This document shows, piece after piece, positions 9,127-18,430 of a DNA stretch of 42,423 bases (position 1 is the stretch's first letter; each line of letters opens with the position of its first letter). Source of the DNA: CAZNFR01 sp964572225 (GTDB lineage Bacteria > Bacteroidota > Bacteroidia > Bacteroidales > GCA-2748055); the NCBI GenBank assembly GCA_964572225.1, contig CAZNFR010000026.1, positions 1-42,423 of the forward strand. The letters run 5' to 3'. The notes under the pieces were generated by a model. The model ran no database searches and had not been told where the DNA came from. It worked only from the letters and a program-made list of their open reading frames with translations. The position numbers and the translations under genes are program-made.

Positions 9127-10791
9127 TCAATCCCGGGTGGCTCTTTCCAGGATCCGGATTACACTGAAAATAAATATCGCAGAGAGCATACACATCACTA
9201 CGAGGATGGTGAAAAACTGCCATAACTCGAGCGTACTCCAGAATCTGCCAATTAATCCTGCCATTAAATTCCCCAGCGCAGTTGCACCCAGCCATCCACC
9301 CTGAGCAAGTCCTTTGTATGCCGGGGGTGATACCTTGGAGACAAAGGATATACCTATCGGACTGAGGAAAAGCTCAGCAATGGTCAGGGTAAAATAGGTA
9401 CTGATCAGCCAATAAGGTGATATCAGGGTTTCCGACACACCTCCGTCCAGTTGCGAGGGAGAGGCGAGTCCAAAAGACGCCACGATCAGGAGGGTGAATC
9501 CAACGGCTGTGAGTATCATCCCAATTCCAATTTTTCTGGGGGAGGAGGGTTCACGATTGTTTTTTCGAAGGGAGGAAAAGAATGCCACGATGAGGGGTGT
9601 CATAAAAACAATGAATATCGGATTGAAATGTTGAAATTTCTGAGGATAAATGGTCATGGTCTCATCGTAGCCCTGATAGACCAACCAGGTTACCAGGGTG
9701 AAGGCAACTGCAGCAATCAATCCTGCAAAGCGTATGGTTGGAGATGATTTTTTCCGGAAAGCAAAAATAAGGCCAATCAAAACTACCAGGATGGGCAGGA
9801 AGGCCCTCAGATCGAAGAACATGAAGGTAAATGCGCTAACCTCACTGGCTGTGTAATCCCTTGCGAAAACCGTCATGGTAAATCCATTCTGATGGAAGGC
9901 CATCCAGAAGAACATAACCACAAAAAATACCAGTCCGAGAGCTATCAGCCTTGACCTGGTCTGGGCAGGGGTAAGCACGACCACCTGACTTTTCATGTCT
10001 TCCCTTTTGGATTTTTGCTTCTCCGTAAAGTCCACATCCTTGTAATACTTGCGGAATGCCTTGAAGATGATCAGGGAAAGGATCATGGAAACAGCCGCGA
10101 TCGCGAATCCTGCATTATAGGATTGGGAAAGGGTATCTATATAGTTGTGGGAAAATTCAGTTAAATCAACCATAGCCGATCCGGTCTGTTTTGTTGCAAG
10201 GCTCATCAACTCGCTTGTATCCGCAAGTTTCCCATCGAGGAAACGATGAGCGAGGTTAGGTATGGCAGGGTTATAAGTAAAACCGCTTCCTTTCAGGATA
10301 AAATTACTTATGGCTGTTGCGGCAGAAGGAGCGAAAAAGGCTCCAATATTAATACCCATATAGAAAATATTGAAGGCATTATCCCGGTTGCCACTGTATT
10401 TCGGATCATCGTACATATTCCCGACCAGGGCCTGAAGGTTTCCTTTGAAAAGTCCGGTGCCCAGGGAAATAACCGCCAGGGATGCGACAAGCAAAATGAT
10501 TCCCTGACCCGGTATGGCAAGCATCCCGTATCCGAGAAACATCACAATGGTCCCATAGGTTATGGTCCTTCCATAGCCAAACACTTTATCTGCGAGAATA
10601 CCTCCGAGAAGTGGAAGGAAATAAATTCCAAACAGGAATCCTCCGTAGTAATTACCGGCAACCTCAGTGGAAAAACCGAATTTCGCCTGTAGGTAAAGAG
10701 TGAAGATTGCAAGCATGGTGTAGTAGCCGAATCTTTCACCCATATTGGCAAAAAAGGCCACAAAAAGTCCTTTTGGGTGATCTTTAAGCAT
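9127..10791 (-). CDS. POT/PTR family peptide:proton symporter
   Basis: Inner-membrane major facilitator that imports di- and tripeptides with protons. It has 554 residues and many hydrophobic helices. The N-terminus (MLKDHPKGLFVAFFANMGER, then FGYYTML) carries the family's helix 1 motif, and DNAFNIFYMGINIGAFFAP matches the PTR2 signature. The classical ExxERFxYY motif appears here as NMGERFGYY, with Asn16 in place of the first glutamate while Glu19 and Arg20 are kept; a whole subgroup of Bacteroidota transporters may share this. A polar stretch at about residues 165-215 interrupts the helices. It has its own promoter (10831-10860) and terminator (9065-9105), so it is probably monocistronic. 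Its role fits the nearby OPT transporter and dipeptidase. Confidence 0.93.
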   Translation of the reverse strand: MLKDHPKGLFVAFFANMGERFGYYTMLAIFTLYLQAKFGFSTEVAGNYYGGFLFGIYFLPLLGGILADKVFGYGRTITYGTIVMFLGYGMLAIPGQGIILLVASLAVISLGTGLFKGNLQALVGNMYDDPKYSGNRDNAFNIFYMGINIGAFFAPSAATAISNFILKGSGFTYNPAIPNLAHRFLDGKLADTSELMSLATKQTGSAMVDLTEFSHNYIDTLSQSYNAGFAIAAVSMILSLIIFKAFRKYYKDVDFTEKQKSKREDMKSQVVVLTPAQTRSRLIALGLVFFVVMFFWMAFHQNGFTMTVFARDYTASEVSAFTFMFFDLRAFLPILVVLIGLIFAFRKKSSPTIRFAGLIAAVAFTLVTWLVYQGYDETMTIYPQKFQHFNPIFIVFMTPLIVAFFSSLRKNNREPSSPRKIGIGMILTAVGFTLLIVASFGLASPSQLDGGVSETLISPYWLISTYFTLTIAELFLSPIGISFVSKVSPPAYKGLAQGGWLGATALGNLMAGLIGRFWSTLELWQFFTILVVMCMLSAIFIFSVIRILERATRD

Positions 10792-10830
10792 AGTTTTCAG
10801 GTTTTATTTTTTGGATTTGGTAAATTGAGG

Positions 10831-10860
10831 CAAATATAGAAATCTTTTTCAGAGAGCAAG
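10831..10860 (-). promoter_or_regulatory. Bacteroidota-type promoter for the POT transporter gene
   Basis: On the minus strand, CTTG (10860-10857), an 18-nt spacer and TATATTTG (10838-10831), a perfect match to TAnnTTTG. It lies about 40 bp before the ATG at 10791. Confidence 0.6.
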
Positions 10861-10982
10861 CTGTTATACAAGATGTAATATCGCTATTCAGACCTGGATG
10901 TAATTTTCTGAAGCCAACGATTCGCTGATGCCCTGCTGGCAATGAATTTCGAAAAATTTTGATCGTCAAAACTCATAGTTCC

Positions 10983-12507
10983 ATGAAAATATTCCCATCA
11001 TCCGATGTTAAGAAAATTGATGAATACACCATCCTCAACGAACCCATTGCTTCCATAGACCTTATGGAGCGTGCTTCTTCCATATTCGTGGAATGGCTTA
11101 TGCCTCTGATTGACCCTTCCATGCATATGATTGTGGTTTGCGGCCCCGGGAATAACGGGGGCGACGGACTCGCAATAGCCCGTATGCTTGCGCAAAGGAA
11201 TTTCACGGTAAGTGTGGTGATCCTTAACTTTGGTTCCCGCAGATCCTCCGACTTCGAAAGAAATTTTTCAAGGCTGAAAGGAATCAGTCATGTTGAGATC
11301 TACGAAACGGAAAAGGCTTTTCTGCCCAATCCGGGGAATAAGAAGCAAGTCATCATCGATGCTATTTTCGGTTCGGGACTCTCACGGCCGGCTGAAGGAC
11401 TTCCTGCGGATATGATAAAAAGGATTAACCAGACTCCTGCTCTTACCATTGCGGTTGATATTCCCTCCGGATTGTTTGGCGAAGATAACCGGCAGAATAT
11501 TCATGAAAATATTATCCGGGCAGATCATACCCTAAGTTTTGAATTCCCCTTTCTTAGTTTTTTTCTCCCTGAAAACGAAGCTTATTGTGGTAAGTGGGAG
11601 TTTCGTTCTATCGGTCTTCATCCGGATGCAATTCTCACAACACCCTCGGATTATCAACTGACCCTGGCCGGAACGGTCTCATCCTGGCTAAGGCCCCGCA
11701 GTATTTTCAGCCATAAAGGAAGTTTTGGTCATGCCCTGCTGATAGCGGGTAAAAAAGGAATGGCCGGCGCAGGGATTATGTCGGCTGCAGCTGCCCTTCG
11801 GACAGGAACAGGCCTGATAACCATTCATACCTGTGGCATCAATCTGCCTGTTATTCAATCCGCCCTTCCGGAGGCTATAGTAAGCACCGACCCTTCGCCC
11901 GATCTGATCTCAGAGCTTCCTNNNNNNNNNNGATATTGCCGGCTATTCTTCCATCGCCTTCGGACCCGGGATAGGAAGGGATAATCAATCGCTGGAAGTC
12001 CTGAAAAAACTATTATCAGAGGTATCCGCTCCGCTGGTTATAGATGCCGATGGATTGAACCTTCTGGCAAGCAACAGGGACCTTCTGGATAAACTTCCTG
12101 AAAATACAATCCTCACACCACACCCCGGAGAATTTGACAGGCTGACCGGAACAAATGTTGATTCCTATTCCCGCCTTTTAATGCAAAAAGAACTATCCTC
12201 AAAGTACGGTTTAATCCTTGTGCTGAAGGGGGCCTTCACCCGAATTTCTTTACCAGATGGGCAGTGTTTTATTAACAGTACAGGCAACCCCGGCCTTGCC
12301 AAAGGAGGCAGCGGGGATATCCTTACAGGGATGATCCTCGCCTTTTTGGGTCAGGGATATGAACCATGGCAGGCAGCGGTGGCGGCAGTTTATATTCATG
12401 GGCTCTGCGCCGATCTGGCTTTGGTGGAACAGAGTCAGGAATCATTGCTTCCTACCGACCTTCTGAATTATACCGGACAAGCTTTTAAACATCTGGGGAT
12501 GGATTAA
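10983..12507 (+). CDS. nnrDE: Bifunctional NAD(P)HX epimerase / ADP-dependent NAD(P)HX dehydratase, interrupted by an N gap
   Basis: Repairs hydrated NAD(P)H: the N-terminal domain epimerises R-NAD(P)HX and the C-terminal domain dehydrates the S form using ADP. I start at ATG 10983 (MKIFPSSDVKKIDEYTI) rather than the upstream GTG/ATG-like extension. YjeF_N motifs are CGPGNNGGDGLAIARML, DAIFGSGL and VDIPSGL. Carbohydrate-kinase-like motifs of the dehydratase are GHALLIAGKKGMAGAGIMSA, FGPGIG, VIDADGLN, TPHPGEFDRL and KGGSGDILTGMI. Ten Ns at 11922-11931 split the gene: the frame before the gap ends in SELP and the frame after it resumes at GAT 11932 (DIAGYSSIAFGPGIG). The two frames differ by one base, which the arbitrary N length explains. 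I therefore treat it as one intact gene of about 507 residues with a sequencing gap, not a pseudogene. Confidence 0.9.
11922..11931. other. Assembly gap (10 Ns)
   Basis: Ten consecutive Ns inside the NAD(P)HX repair gene. Family alignment leaves room for few or no missing residues between SELP and DIAGYSS, so the real gap is probably very short and a multiple of three. Confidence 0.99.
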
Positions 12508-12520
12508 TTTTGGCTTTTAC

Positions 12521-12528
12521 TATATTTG
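12521..12528 (+). promoter_or_regulatory. Possible -7 element for the DUF4831 gene
   Basis: TATATTTG matches TAnnTTTG perfectly, 13 bp after the preceding stop codon and 95 bp before the ATG at 12624. No good TTTG lies 17-23 bp upstream, so this is only a half match. Confidence 0.3.
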
Positions 12529-12623
12529 AGGTTCAATCTCCGGAAAAGCATTTATCCAGGGAATTCTGAGTTTGAAGCTTGAAGGATGAAAAGGATCAGT
12601 CACCGGAGGAAAAATTGTATACC

Positions 12624-13712
12624 ATGAAGAAAATTAGTTGGGTGATTTTTTTAATGATTAGCCTGGGTTCCTGCTCCACCGTGAATGAGTTTCAGGTGTC
12701 ACGGGTGGGAGAGGAACCGGTGAAAACCCTTGAGCGCAGCATTTATGTTCTGCCCAGGACAAGCTTGCTGGTGACGATAGAGTTCGAGAAAGAAATCCGT
12801 ATTCCCGGCCCTTACTATTTATATACAGAAAGGTTCCTGGGGATTGGCGGAGCCATAGAAGAGCAGGGAGTAAATCATCGCATTACCTCCATAAGAGCAG
12901 AAGCCGTAACTGAGCCTGATCCGGATCATTTTTACAGCATAAATACCCTTAAAGGCGATATAATTGTTACTGAATTTGTAAGTCTTTCAGAAATGGGATA
13001 TGTACTCAGACCCGACCGTCTTTATTCCCTCTCTGCGGGACTTCAGCAACAACTCCCCCTTACGGAATATCCCTTATTTACAGATCTTAGTGTAAAGCGT
13101 CACCTTCAGGAAGTTACAGATACCCTTTATAAGACGGTGATTACAGACAGTTCCTATGTCAGAATACCGGTTCTGCGGAAACAGAGGGAAGCAAAAACCC
13201 TGGAGCAGAAAGCGGAAGAGGCAGCCAATTTCATTATTAAAACCCGAAAGCGGAGGTTTAAATTGCTGGCCGGACAATACGAACTTTTCCCCGAGGGGGA
13301 TGCCCTTGCCATTTCTGTTGAAGAATTGAACAGGACCGAAAAAGAATATTTGGAATTATTTCTGGGAAAAAGGATTAAAATCCAATACCGCCGGTCTTAT
13401 ATTATCACACCGGAAGCCGGAAGCAATCCGCAGGTCATTACGATTGCCCGGTTTTCAGAAGCATCCGGACTCCTTGATCCTGAAAGCATAACCGGAAAGC
13501 CCATTGAGATGAACATCGAACCCATGGGTACTGTGAATAAATTGAGAATGATGGGGGCTAAATTTCCGGATCCTGAACGATTAAACAATTTCTACTACCG
13601 GATCCCAGATCAGGCGGAGGTGGTTATTGGAATTGCCGGGGAGGAAGTCCTGAGACAAAGGCTTAGTATTTACCAGGCCGGGGCCATGGTGAATGTGCCG
13701 GTTCGACCATAA
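12624..13712 (+). CDS. DUF4831 family lipoprotein
   Basis: Probable envelope lipoprotein of unknown function, 362 residues from the ATG at 12624. This start is preferred to an upstream in-frame ATG at 12579 because the signal peptide begins there (MKKISWVIFLMISLGSC) with a lipobox LGSC and lipidated Cys17. The DUF4831 pattern is visible: the N-terminal IYVLPRTSLLVTIEFE, then RIPGPYYLYTERFLGI, and later a region of beta-rich sequence. No catalytic motif is seen. It lies between the NAD(P)HX repair gene and the OPT transporter on the same strand, with 116 and 63 bp gaps. A possible -7 element at 12521 suggests its own transcription. Confidence 0.82.
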   Translation: MKKISWVIFLMISLGSCSTVNEFQVSRVGEEPVKTLERSIYVLPRTSLLVTIEFEKEIRIPGPYYLYTERFLGIGGAIEEQGVNHRITSIRAEAVTEPDPDHFYSINTLKGDIIVTEFVSLSEMGYVLRPDRLYSLSAGLQQQLPLTEYPLFTDLSVKRHLQEVTDTLYKTVITDSSYVRIPVLRKQREAKTLEQKAEEAANFIIKTRKRRFKLLAGQYELFPEGDALAISVEELNRTEKEYLELFLGKRIKIQYRRSYIITPEAGSNPQVITIARFSEASGLLDPESITGKPIEMNIEPMGTVNKLRMMGAKFPDPERLNNFYYRIPDQAEVVIGIAGEEVLRQRLSIYQAGAMVNVPVRP

Positions 13713-13775
13713 TTTGCACTTTGTCTGAATATCGTAACTTCTTTTTGATCCTAATAATAACCTAAAACTACATCT

Positions 13776-15872
13776 ATGTCAGACCACAAGAAATTTGTAC
13801 CTTTTGTTTCTGCCGAAACCCGGATGGCAGAATTTACGATCCGTGCCCTTGTGATTGGTGTTATCCTGGCCGTTGTTCTGGGAGCGGCCAATGCCTATCT
13901 CGGACTCAAAGCCGGGATGACCATTGCCGCGACCTATCCTGCGGCGGTTATTGGAATGGCCCTGATTAAAGCCATGAAGGGAAGCATTCTGGAAGAAAAT
14001 TTCGCAAGAACGGTTGGTTCCATTGGAGAGTCCGTGGCTGCAGGGGCCATTTTTACCATTCCCGCATTCTATATCGTTTACCTTCAAAAACAACAGCAGG
14101 GGGTTGAGGTCCAGAATTTCTTTACCTATGGGGTAACCACAGTGATCCTGATAGCCGGAGGTATTTTGGGGATTATGTTTGTGGCTCTTCTCAGAAAGGT
14201 AATGGTCGATGATGTTGAACTCCCATTCCCGGAATCTGTTGCTGCTTCGGAGATCCACAAATCGGGTAGCCAGCAGGGCACCGGTTCTCTTTTTCTTTTC
14301 GGTGCCATGGTCCTGGGCGGTTTGGTAACGCTTTTGAGTAAATTCAGGATTTTCCTGAATTACTGGGAGAGCTTTATCGTATTCGGGAAACAAAAAATTA
14401 CGGGGCTTTCTGCCTTTTTTGGAGAGGGTGCCGCAGTAACCGGTAAAGGGGGGGCTCTCCTGGGAACTCCCGCTATTTCTCCTGCCTATGTTGGGGTGGG
14501 CTATATTATCGGTCCACGTCTGGCCAGCCTGAACTTTAGTGGAAGCCTGATAGCGTGGGGATTGTTAACCCCCATTATTTTGTATTTTCTGGGACCCTTT
14601 ATAGATATCGAAGCTGCTGCCAGCCTTCTAGTAAAGTCGGAAGGCATAAGTATGGGTGAGGCTGTTCAACAGGCCTGGATTACCAAGGCCTATGAAGTAT
14701 GGCTTTACATTGTAAGGCCCATCGCCATTGGAGGGATGCTGGTCTCGGCCATCTATACCCTCTATATGATGAGAAAGAGCTTGTTTGCGGGAATTTCCAG
14801 ATCGATCGATGATGTTAAAAAGGCAGCATCGGGAACCGACACCGGGGTGCCCAGGAATGAGAAAGACATCAGTTTTAACTGGATCATGCTTGGCATTGGG
14901 GTAATCGCACTTGCCACCTTTGCCATCACCTATTTTATTTTCAGTACCACCGTTTTAGTGGCTCTTGTGGCTGCTACGGTTATGATCATTCTTGCTTTTT
15001 TCTTTGCAGCAGTCTCCGGATACCTCGTTGGGATCATGGGTTCAAGCAATAATCCCATCAGCGGACTCACTCTTACCGCACTGGTTGTTACTGCACTGAT
15101 CATGGTGATCCTGGGGGTGAAAGGAAATGAAGGTGTTGCTTCTACCCTGGGAGTAGCTGCCATTGTATGTGTTTCGGCCGCAGTTGCCGGCGAAATGCTG
15201 CAGGACCTGAAAGCAGGGCATATCCTGGGGGGAACCCCCTGGCGGATGCAACTCGGGGATATCATCGGTGTCGTGGCCTCAGGGGCTGTTATGTTTTTTG
15301 TATTGTCCTATCTGAACCAGGGTGATATCAATACCGGACTCAATGAAGGCTACGCCGGAGGTTTCGGAAGCAGAGAACTTCCGGCACCCCAGGCAAATCT
15401 GATGGCGATCCTTTCACAGGGTATCGTTGGGGGTGAAATGGCCTGGCCACTTATTATTACCGGAATGCTCCTTGGAGTCGGATTTATTCTGATGCAAGTG
15501 AAAAGTCCAATGCTTGTCTTTGTCGGAATGTATCTTCCTTTAATGACAACTTTTGCCATATTTGTTGGCGGACTCATCAAAGGTTGGCTGGACAATATTT
15601 CTTTGAAAAGGAAATTAAACCTTGCCCAGAAAACCAGAGCCGAGAATGTAGGAACCCTGATTGCTTCCGGACTCATCGCAGGTGAAGCCCTGATGGGATT
15701 GATTTTTGCCGGATTTGCCACATTTGGTAAATTCCCCGGACAGGTCTTTGATAAGCCCTCATACCTGGTAGGACTGCTTATTCTGGGATTTATCGCATGG
15801 TTACTCATCCGGTTCCCTCTTAAAAATGCCGGATCGCCTGATGAGCCTGTTCCACCTTCCGCCGGACATTAG
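13776..15872 (+). CDS. OPT family oligopeptide transporter
   Basis: Inner-membrane transporter of the prokaryotic OPT branch, 698 residues with about 14-16 hydrophobic helices. OPT members import oligopeptides or metal-chelate compounds. The N-terminus has FTIRALVIGVILAVVLGAAN followed by AYLGLKAGMTIAATYPAAVI, and a later GSSNNPISGLTL segment is the conserved NPIS loop of this family. A charged cytoplasmic loop lies at about residues 335-365. It leads a tight same-strand run with the PqqD-like gene (51 bp) and the Xaa-His dipeptidase (17 bp further), which suggests that imported peptides are hydrolysed in the cell. The precise substrate is not decidable from sequence. Confidence 0.93.
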   Translation: MSDHKKFVPFVSAETRMAEFTIRALVIGVILAVVLGAANAYLGLKAGMTIAATYPAAVIGMALIKAMKGSILEENFARTVGSIGESVAAGAIFTIPAFYIVYLQKQQQGVEVQNFFTYGVTTVILIAGGILGIMFVALLRKVMVDDVELPFPESVAASEIHKSGSQQGTGSLFLFGAMVLGGLVTLLSKFRIFLNYWESFIVFGKQKITGLSAFFGEGAAVTGKGGALLGTPAISPAYVGVGYIIGPRLASLNFSGSLIAWGLLTPIILYFLGPFIDIEAAASLLVKSEGISMGEAVQQAWITKAYEVWLYIVRPIAIGGMLVSAIYTLYMMRKSLFAGISRSIDDVKKAASGTDTGVPRNEKDISFNWIMLGIGVIALATFAITYFIFSTTVLVALVAATVMIILAFFFAAVSGYLVGIMGSSNNPISGLTLTALVVTALIMVILGVKGNEGVASTLGVAAIVCVSAAVAGEMLQDLKAGHILGGTPWRMQLGDIIGVVASGAVMFFVLSYLNQGDINTGLNEGYAGGFGSRELPAPQANLMAILSQGIVGGEMAWPLIITGMLLGVGFILMQVKSPMLVFVGMYLPLMTTFAIFVGGLIKGWLDNISLKRKLNLAQKTRAENVGTLIASGLIAGEALMGLIFAGFATFGKFPGQVFDKPSYLVGLLILGFIAWLLIRFPLKNAGSPDEPVPPSAGH

Positions 15873-15923
15873 TTCCAACGAACCTGTCCGTGATTTGTTA
15901 TTCAGAAGTAATACTCTTCAATT

Positions 15924-16298
15924 ATGAATTACTTTGAAAGAAGAAAAGTGCTGAAAAAGACCAATACCATGGATCTGATCCCCTTCAGGACCCGGGAATA
16001 TGAGATGGAAGAAGAAAATCTTGTTTTGCTGGTACCCAAATTTGAATGGAAGGTATTGCTTACTATTCTTCCTGCACTGAAGAATCAATACTTCCGTGTG
16101 AAGCTTGATCCAATGGGATCCAGGATATGGAAAGCCATTGATGGACAGAAATCAGTGGGAGATATCGCAAGGCAGATCAGGTCGGGGAACCGGGAAGGAG
16201 AGACAGATCTTACAGATCTTGAAGACAGGCTCGGAAAGTACATGTCCATGCTCTACGAGAGAAAGTACATCAGTTTTACACAAATTCAGGAATACTAA
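15924..16298 (+). CDS. PqqD-like small protein
   Basis: Small soluble protein of 124 residues resembling the PqqD/peptide-chaperone fold, which in RiPP pathways binds precursor peptides and delivers them to a radical SAM enzyme. The typical pattern is seen in the second half: LDPMGSRIWKAIDGQKSVGD followed by IARQI and a C-terminal helix LGKYMSMLYERKYISF. The first 45 residues are an extra N-terminal part compared with the usual 70-90-residue domain. No radical SAM enzyme or precursor gene is nearby. Instead it lies between the OPT transporter and the dipeptidase with short gaps (51 and 17 bp), so it may have been recruited to peptide handling unrelated to PQQ. Its function here is unknown. 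Confidence 0.8.
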   Translation: MNYFERRKVLKKTNTMDLIPFRTREYEMEEENLVLLVPKFEWKVLLTILPALKNQYFRVKLDPMGSRIWKAIDGQKSVGDIARQIRSGNREGETDLTDLEDRLGKYMSMLYERKYISFTQIQEY

Positions 16299-16315
16299 TT
16301 TTTAAAACATACATC

Positions 16316-17782
16316 ATGAGTTCAATTAAAGAATTGTATCCACAGTCACTTTGGGGGAATTTTCATTCCCTGACACAAATACCCAGACCCTCTAAGAAGG
16401 AGGGTGAGGCCGTGGTTTTTGTCCGTAAATTCGGAGAAAAGCTGGGATTGGAAACGGAAGTTGACGAAGTGGGTAATGTCGTCATTCGCAAACCCGCAAC
16501 CTCGGGTTTTGAAAACAGGAAAACCTTGGTGCTTCAGGCCCATCTGGATATGGTTCCCCAAAAAAACAGTGATAAGGAACATGATTTTGAAAAAGACCCC
16601 ATCGAAACAGTGATCGACGGAGAGTGGGTAAGAGCCAACGGGACTACCCTGGGATCGGACAATGGTATGGGTGTTGCTGCTGCCATGGCTGTTCTTGAAT
16701 CAGACAAGCTTGAGCACGGACCGGTAGAAGCCCTTTTTACCATCGATGAAGAAACAGGGATGACCGGAGCATTTGCTCTGAAGCCCGGATTCCTGAAAGG
16801 GGATATATTGTTGAACATGGACTCGGAGGATGAGGGTGAATTGTACATCGGTTGCGCAGGAGGGATGAATACCACGGGTGAACTACTTTACCCTGAGGAA
16901 GAGGTTCCGCAGGGCAGCATTGCCTACAGGATTTCGGTAACAGGACTGAAAGGAGGGCATTCCGGTCTTGATATTCATCTGGGAAGGGGGAATGCCAATA
17001 AAATCATAAACCGGTTCTTCTGGGCTACCGCTGAAAAAACTGATTTCAGGATTTCAAGCCTGGAAGGAGGGAGCCTCAGGAATGCCATACCCAGAGAAGC
17101 CTTTGCAATCGTGACGGTGCCCGGCTCCGATAAGCAAACCTTTCTCGACCTTGTTAACGAGTATTCATTGCTTTTCAAAAATGAGTTTAGCGGACCCGAT
17201 CCTGACCTGAACTTTTCTGTACAGGAAACAGGGTTGCCACAAAAAGTGATGGAAGCTGAAGCCCAGGAGAAATTTATAAAGATGGTTTATGGGATCCCCA
17301 ACGGAGTTATGAGAATGAGTTCCGATATGCCCGATGTGGTAGAGACTTCAACCAACCTGGCAATCGTTAATGCAAAAGAAGGGAAAGTAACGGCTCTTTG
17401 CCTTATTCGCAGTTCCATAGATTCTGCCAAGTTCAGTGTCGGGAATATGACTCAGGCGGTAATGGAGCTGGCAGGGGCATCGGTGGTTCATGATGGAACC
17501 TATCCGGGTTGGAAGCCCAATGTCCATTCACCCATCCTGCAAACCATGAAGCAGGTCTATAAGGATAAGTTTGGAAAAATTCCTGAGATTAAGGTTATTC
17601 ATGCCGGACTCGAATGTGGGATAATCGGGGATGTTTATCCGAAAATGGACCTGATATCCTTTGGACCGACCATTCGTTTTCCCCATTCCCCCGATGAAAA
17701 AGTGAACATCGAAACTGTTGGAAAATTCTGGGATTACCTTGTTGAAACCCTTAAAAACGTGCCGGTAAAGCAGGCGCATTAA
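16316..17782 (+). CDS. pepD: Aminoacyl-histidine dipeptidase (Xaa-His dipeptidase, M20 family)
   Basis: Cytoplasmic zinc dipeptidase that cleaves Xaa-His and other dipeptides; 488 residues, full length for PepD. Metal and catalytic residues are visible: His76 and Asp78 in QAHLDMVP, Asp115 in TLGSDNGMG, Glu145/Glu146 in TIDEETGMTGA, Asp169 in NMDSEDEGE and a late histidine in IHAGLECGIIGD. The GLKGGHSGLDIHLGRGNANK segment is typical of the lid/dimerisation domain of this group. It begins 17 bp after the PqqD-like gene and is 2 genes after the OPT transporter, supporting a role in using imported peptides. Confidence 0.95.
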   Translation: MSSIKELYPQSLWGNFHSLTQIPRPSKKEGEAVVFVRKFGEKLGLETEVDEVGNVVIRKPATSGFENRKTLVLQAHLDMVPQKNSDKEHDFEKDPIETVIDGEWVRANGTTLGSDNGMGVAAAMAVLESDKLEHGPVEALFTIDEETGMTGAFALKPGFLKGDILLNMDSEDEGELYIGCAGGMNTTGELLYPEEEVPQGSIAYRISVTGLKGGHSGLDIHLGRGNANKIINRFFWATAEKTDFRISSLEGGSLRNAIPREAFAIVTVPGSDKQTFLDLVNEYSLLFKNEFSGPDPDLNFSVQETGLPQKVMEAEAQEKFIKMVYGIPNGVMRMSSDMPDVVETSTNLAIVNAKEGKVTALCLIRSSIDSAKFSVGNMTQAVMELAGASVVHDGTYPGWKPNVHSPILQTMKQVYKDKFGKIPEIKVIHAGLECGIIGDVYPKMDLISFGPTIRFPHSPDEKVNIETVGKFWDYLVETLKNVPVKQAH

Positions 17783-17867
17783 GTTTTCGTTAATTATTGT
17801 CTATTTTGACCATTTCAGGCAACTTTTTTGCTGTAGATACATCTATAGTAATAAAGAGTTACCTGAA

Positions 17868-18425
17868 ATGAAATACCTGTCAATACTAATATTCCTTTCT
17901 TTCCTTCTGCTCGCCTTTGAATGCAGTAAAGATGACAATGACCCGATGCTCAAACAGGATGTGCTTTTCGTAAGAATGTACGAAAATCATGCCTGGGGTG
18001 ATCAATATGAAGGGTGGCTCATCGATAATTCCGGATTTATAAGAGGCTTTTCGGCAGAAAGAAATCCTGAGATGGAATGGCTGGACCTTTCAGGCGGAAG
18101 TTTCATAACGGAAAATATTGTGCTGGAACAATACTACCATACCGATACAACTTTCATGAACCTTCCTCTCAGCGATCTTGTGAAGTATTATCAAATGATC
18201 CCGGCAGCATCCAGGGGGATACTTAAGGAAGCAGTTCCCAATGGCGCTGATATGGGACAGATGAGTTATTATGGATTAATACTCGATGAGGAAAATTCAC
18301 GTTACCGCTTTATACTCCTGGAGAGTTACGGGGATTTTATCATCAACAATACTGCCGAGGAATCGCAAAAATTAGCAGGTTGGATGAAGGACCTGGACCA
18401 GCTTATCAGTTATAATCAGCAATAA
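17868..18425 (+). CDS. Small lipoprotein of unknown function
   Basis: I do not recognise the family. 185 residues; the N-terminus MKYLSILIFLSFLLLAFECS is a lipoprotein-like signal with Cys19, although the glutamate at -1 is unusual. The following KDDND resembles the acidic surface-export signal of Bacteroidota lipoproteins, so the protein may face outside. The rest is soluble, with aromatic and acidic residues and no known motif. It follows the dipeptidase by 85 bp and ends only 5 bp from the convergent metF stop. Link to peptide use is possible by position only. Confidence 0.7.
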   Translation: MKYLSILIFLSFLLLAFECSKDDNDPMLKQDVLFVRMYENHAWGDQYEGWLIDNSGFIRGFSAERNPEMEWLDLSGGSFITENIVLEQYYHTDTTFMNLPLSDLVKYYQMIPAASRGILKEAVPNGADMGQMSYYGLILDEENSRYRFILLESYGDFIINNTAEESQKLAGWMKDLDQLISYNQQ

Positions 18426-18430
18426 TTCTA

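Noticed and set aside
10246..10692. Plus-strand 148-codon open frame antisense to the POT gene
   Set aside because: Shadow of the transporter frame; no domain pattern.
10983..12507. NAD(P)HX repair gene as a frameshifted pseudogene or two genes
   Set aside because: The shift coincides exactly with the N run, and both halves are intact parts of one domain.
13779..14393. Minus-strand 204-codon open frame antisense to the OPT gene
   Set aside because: Low-complexity sequence mirrored from membrane-helix codons; no start context or known motif.
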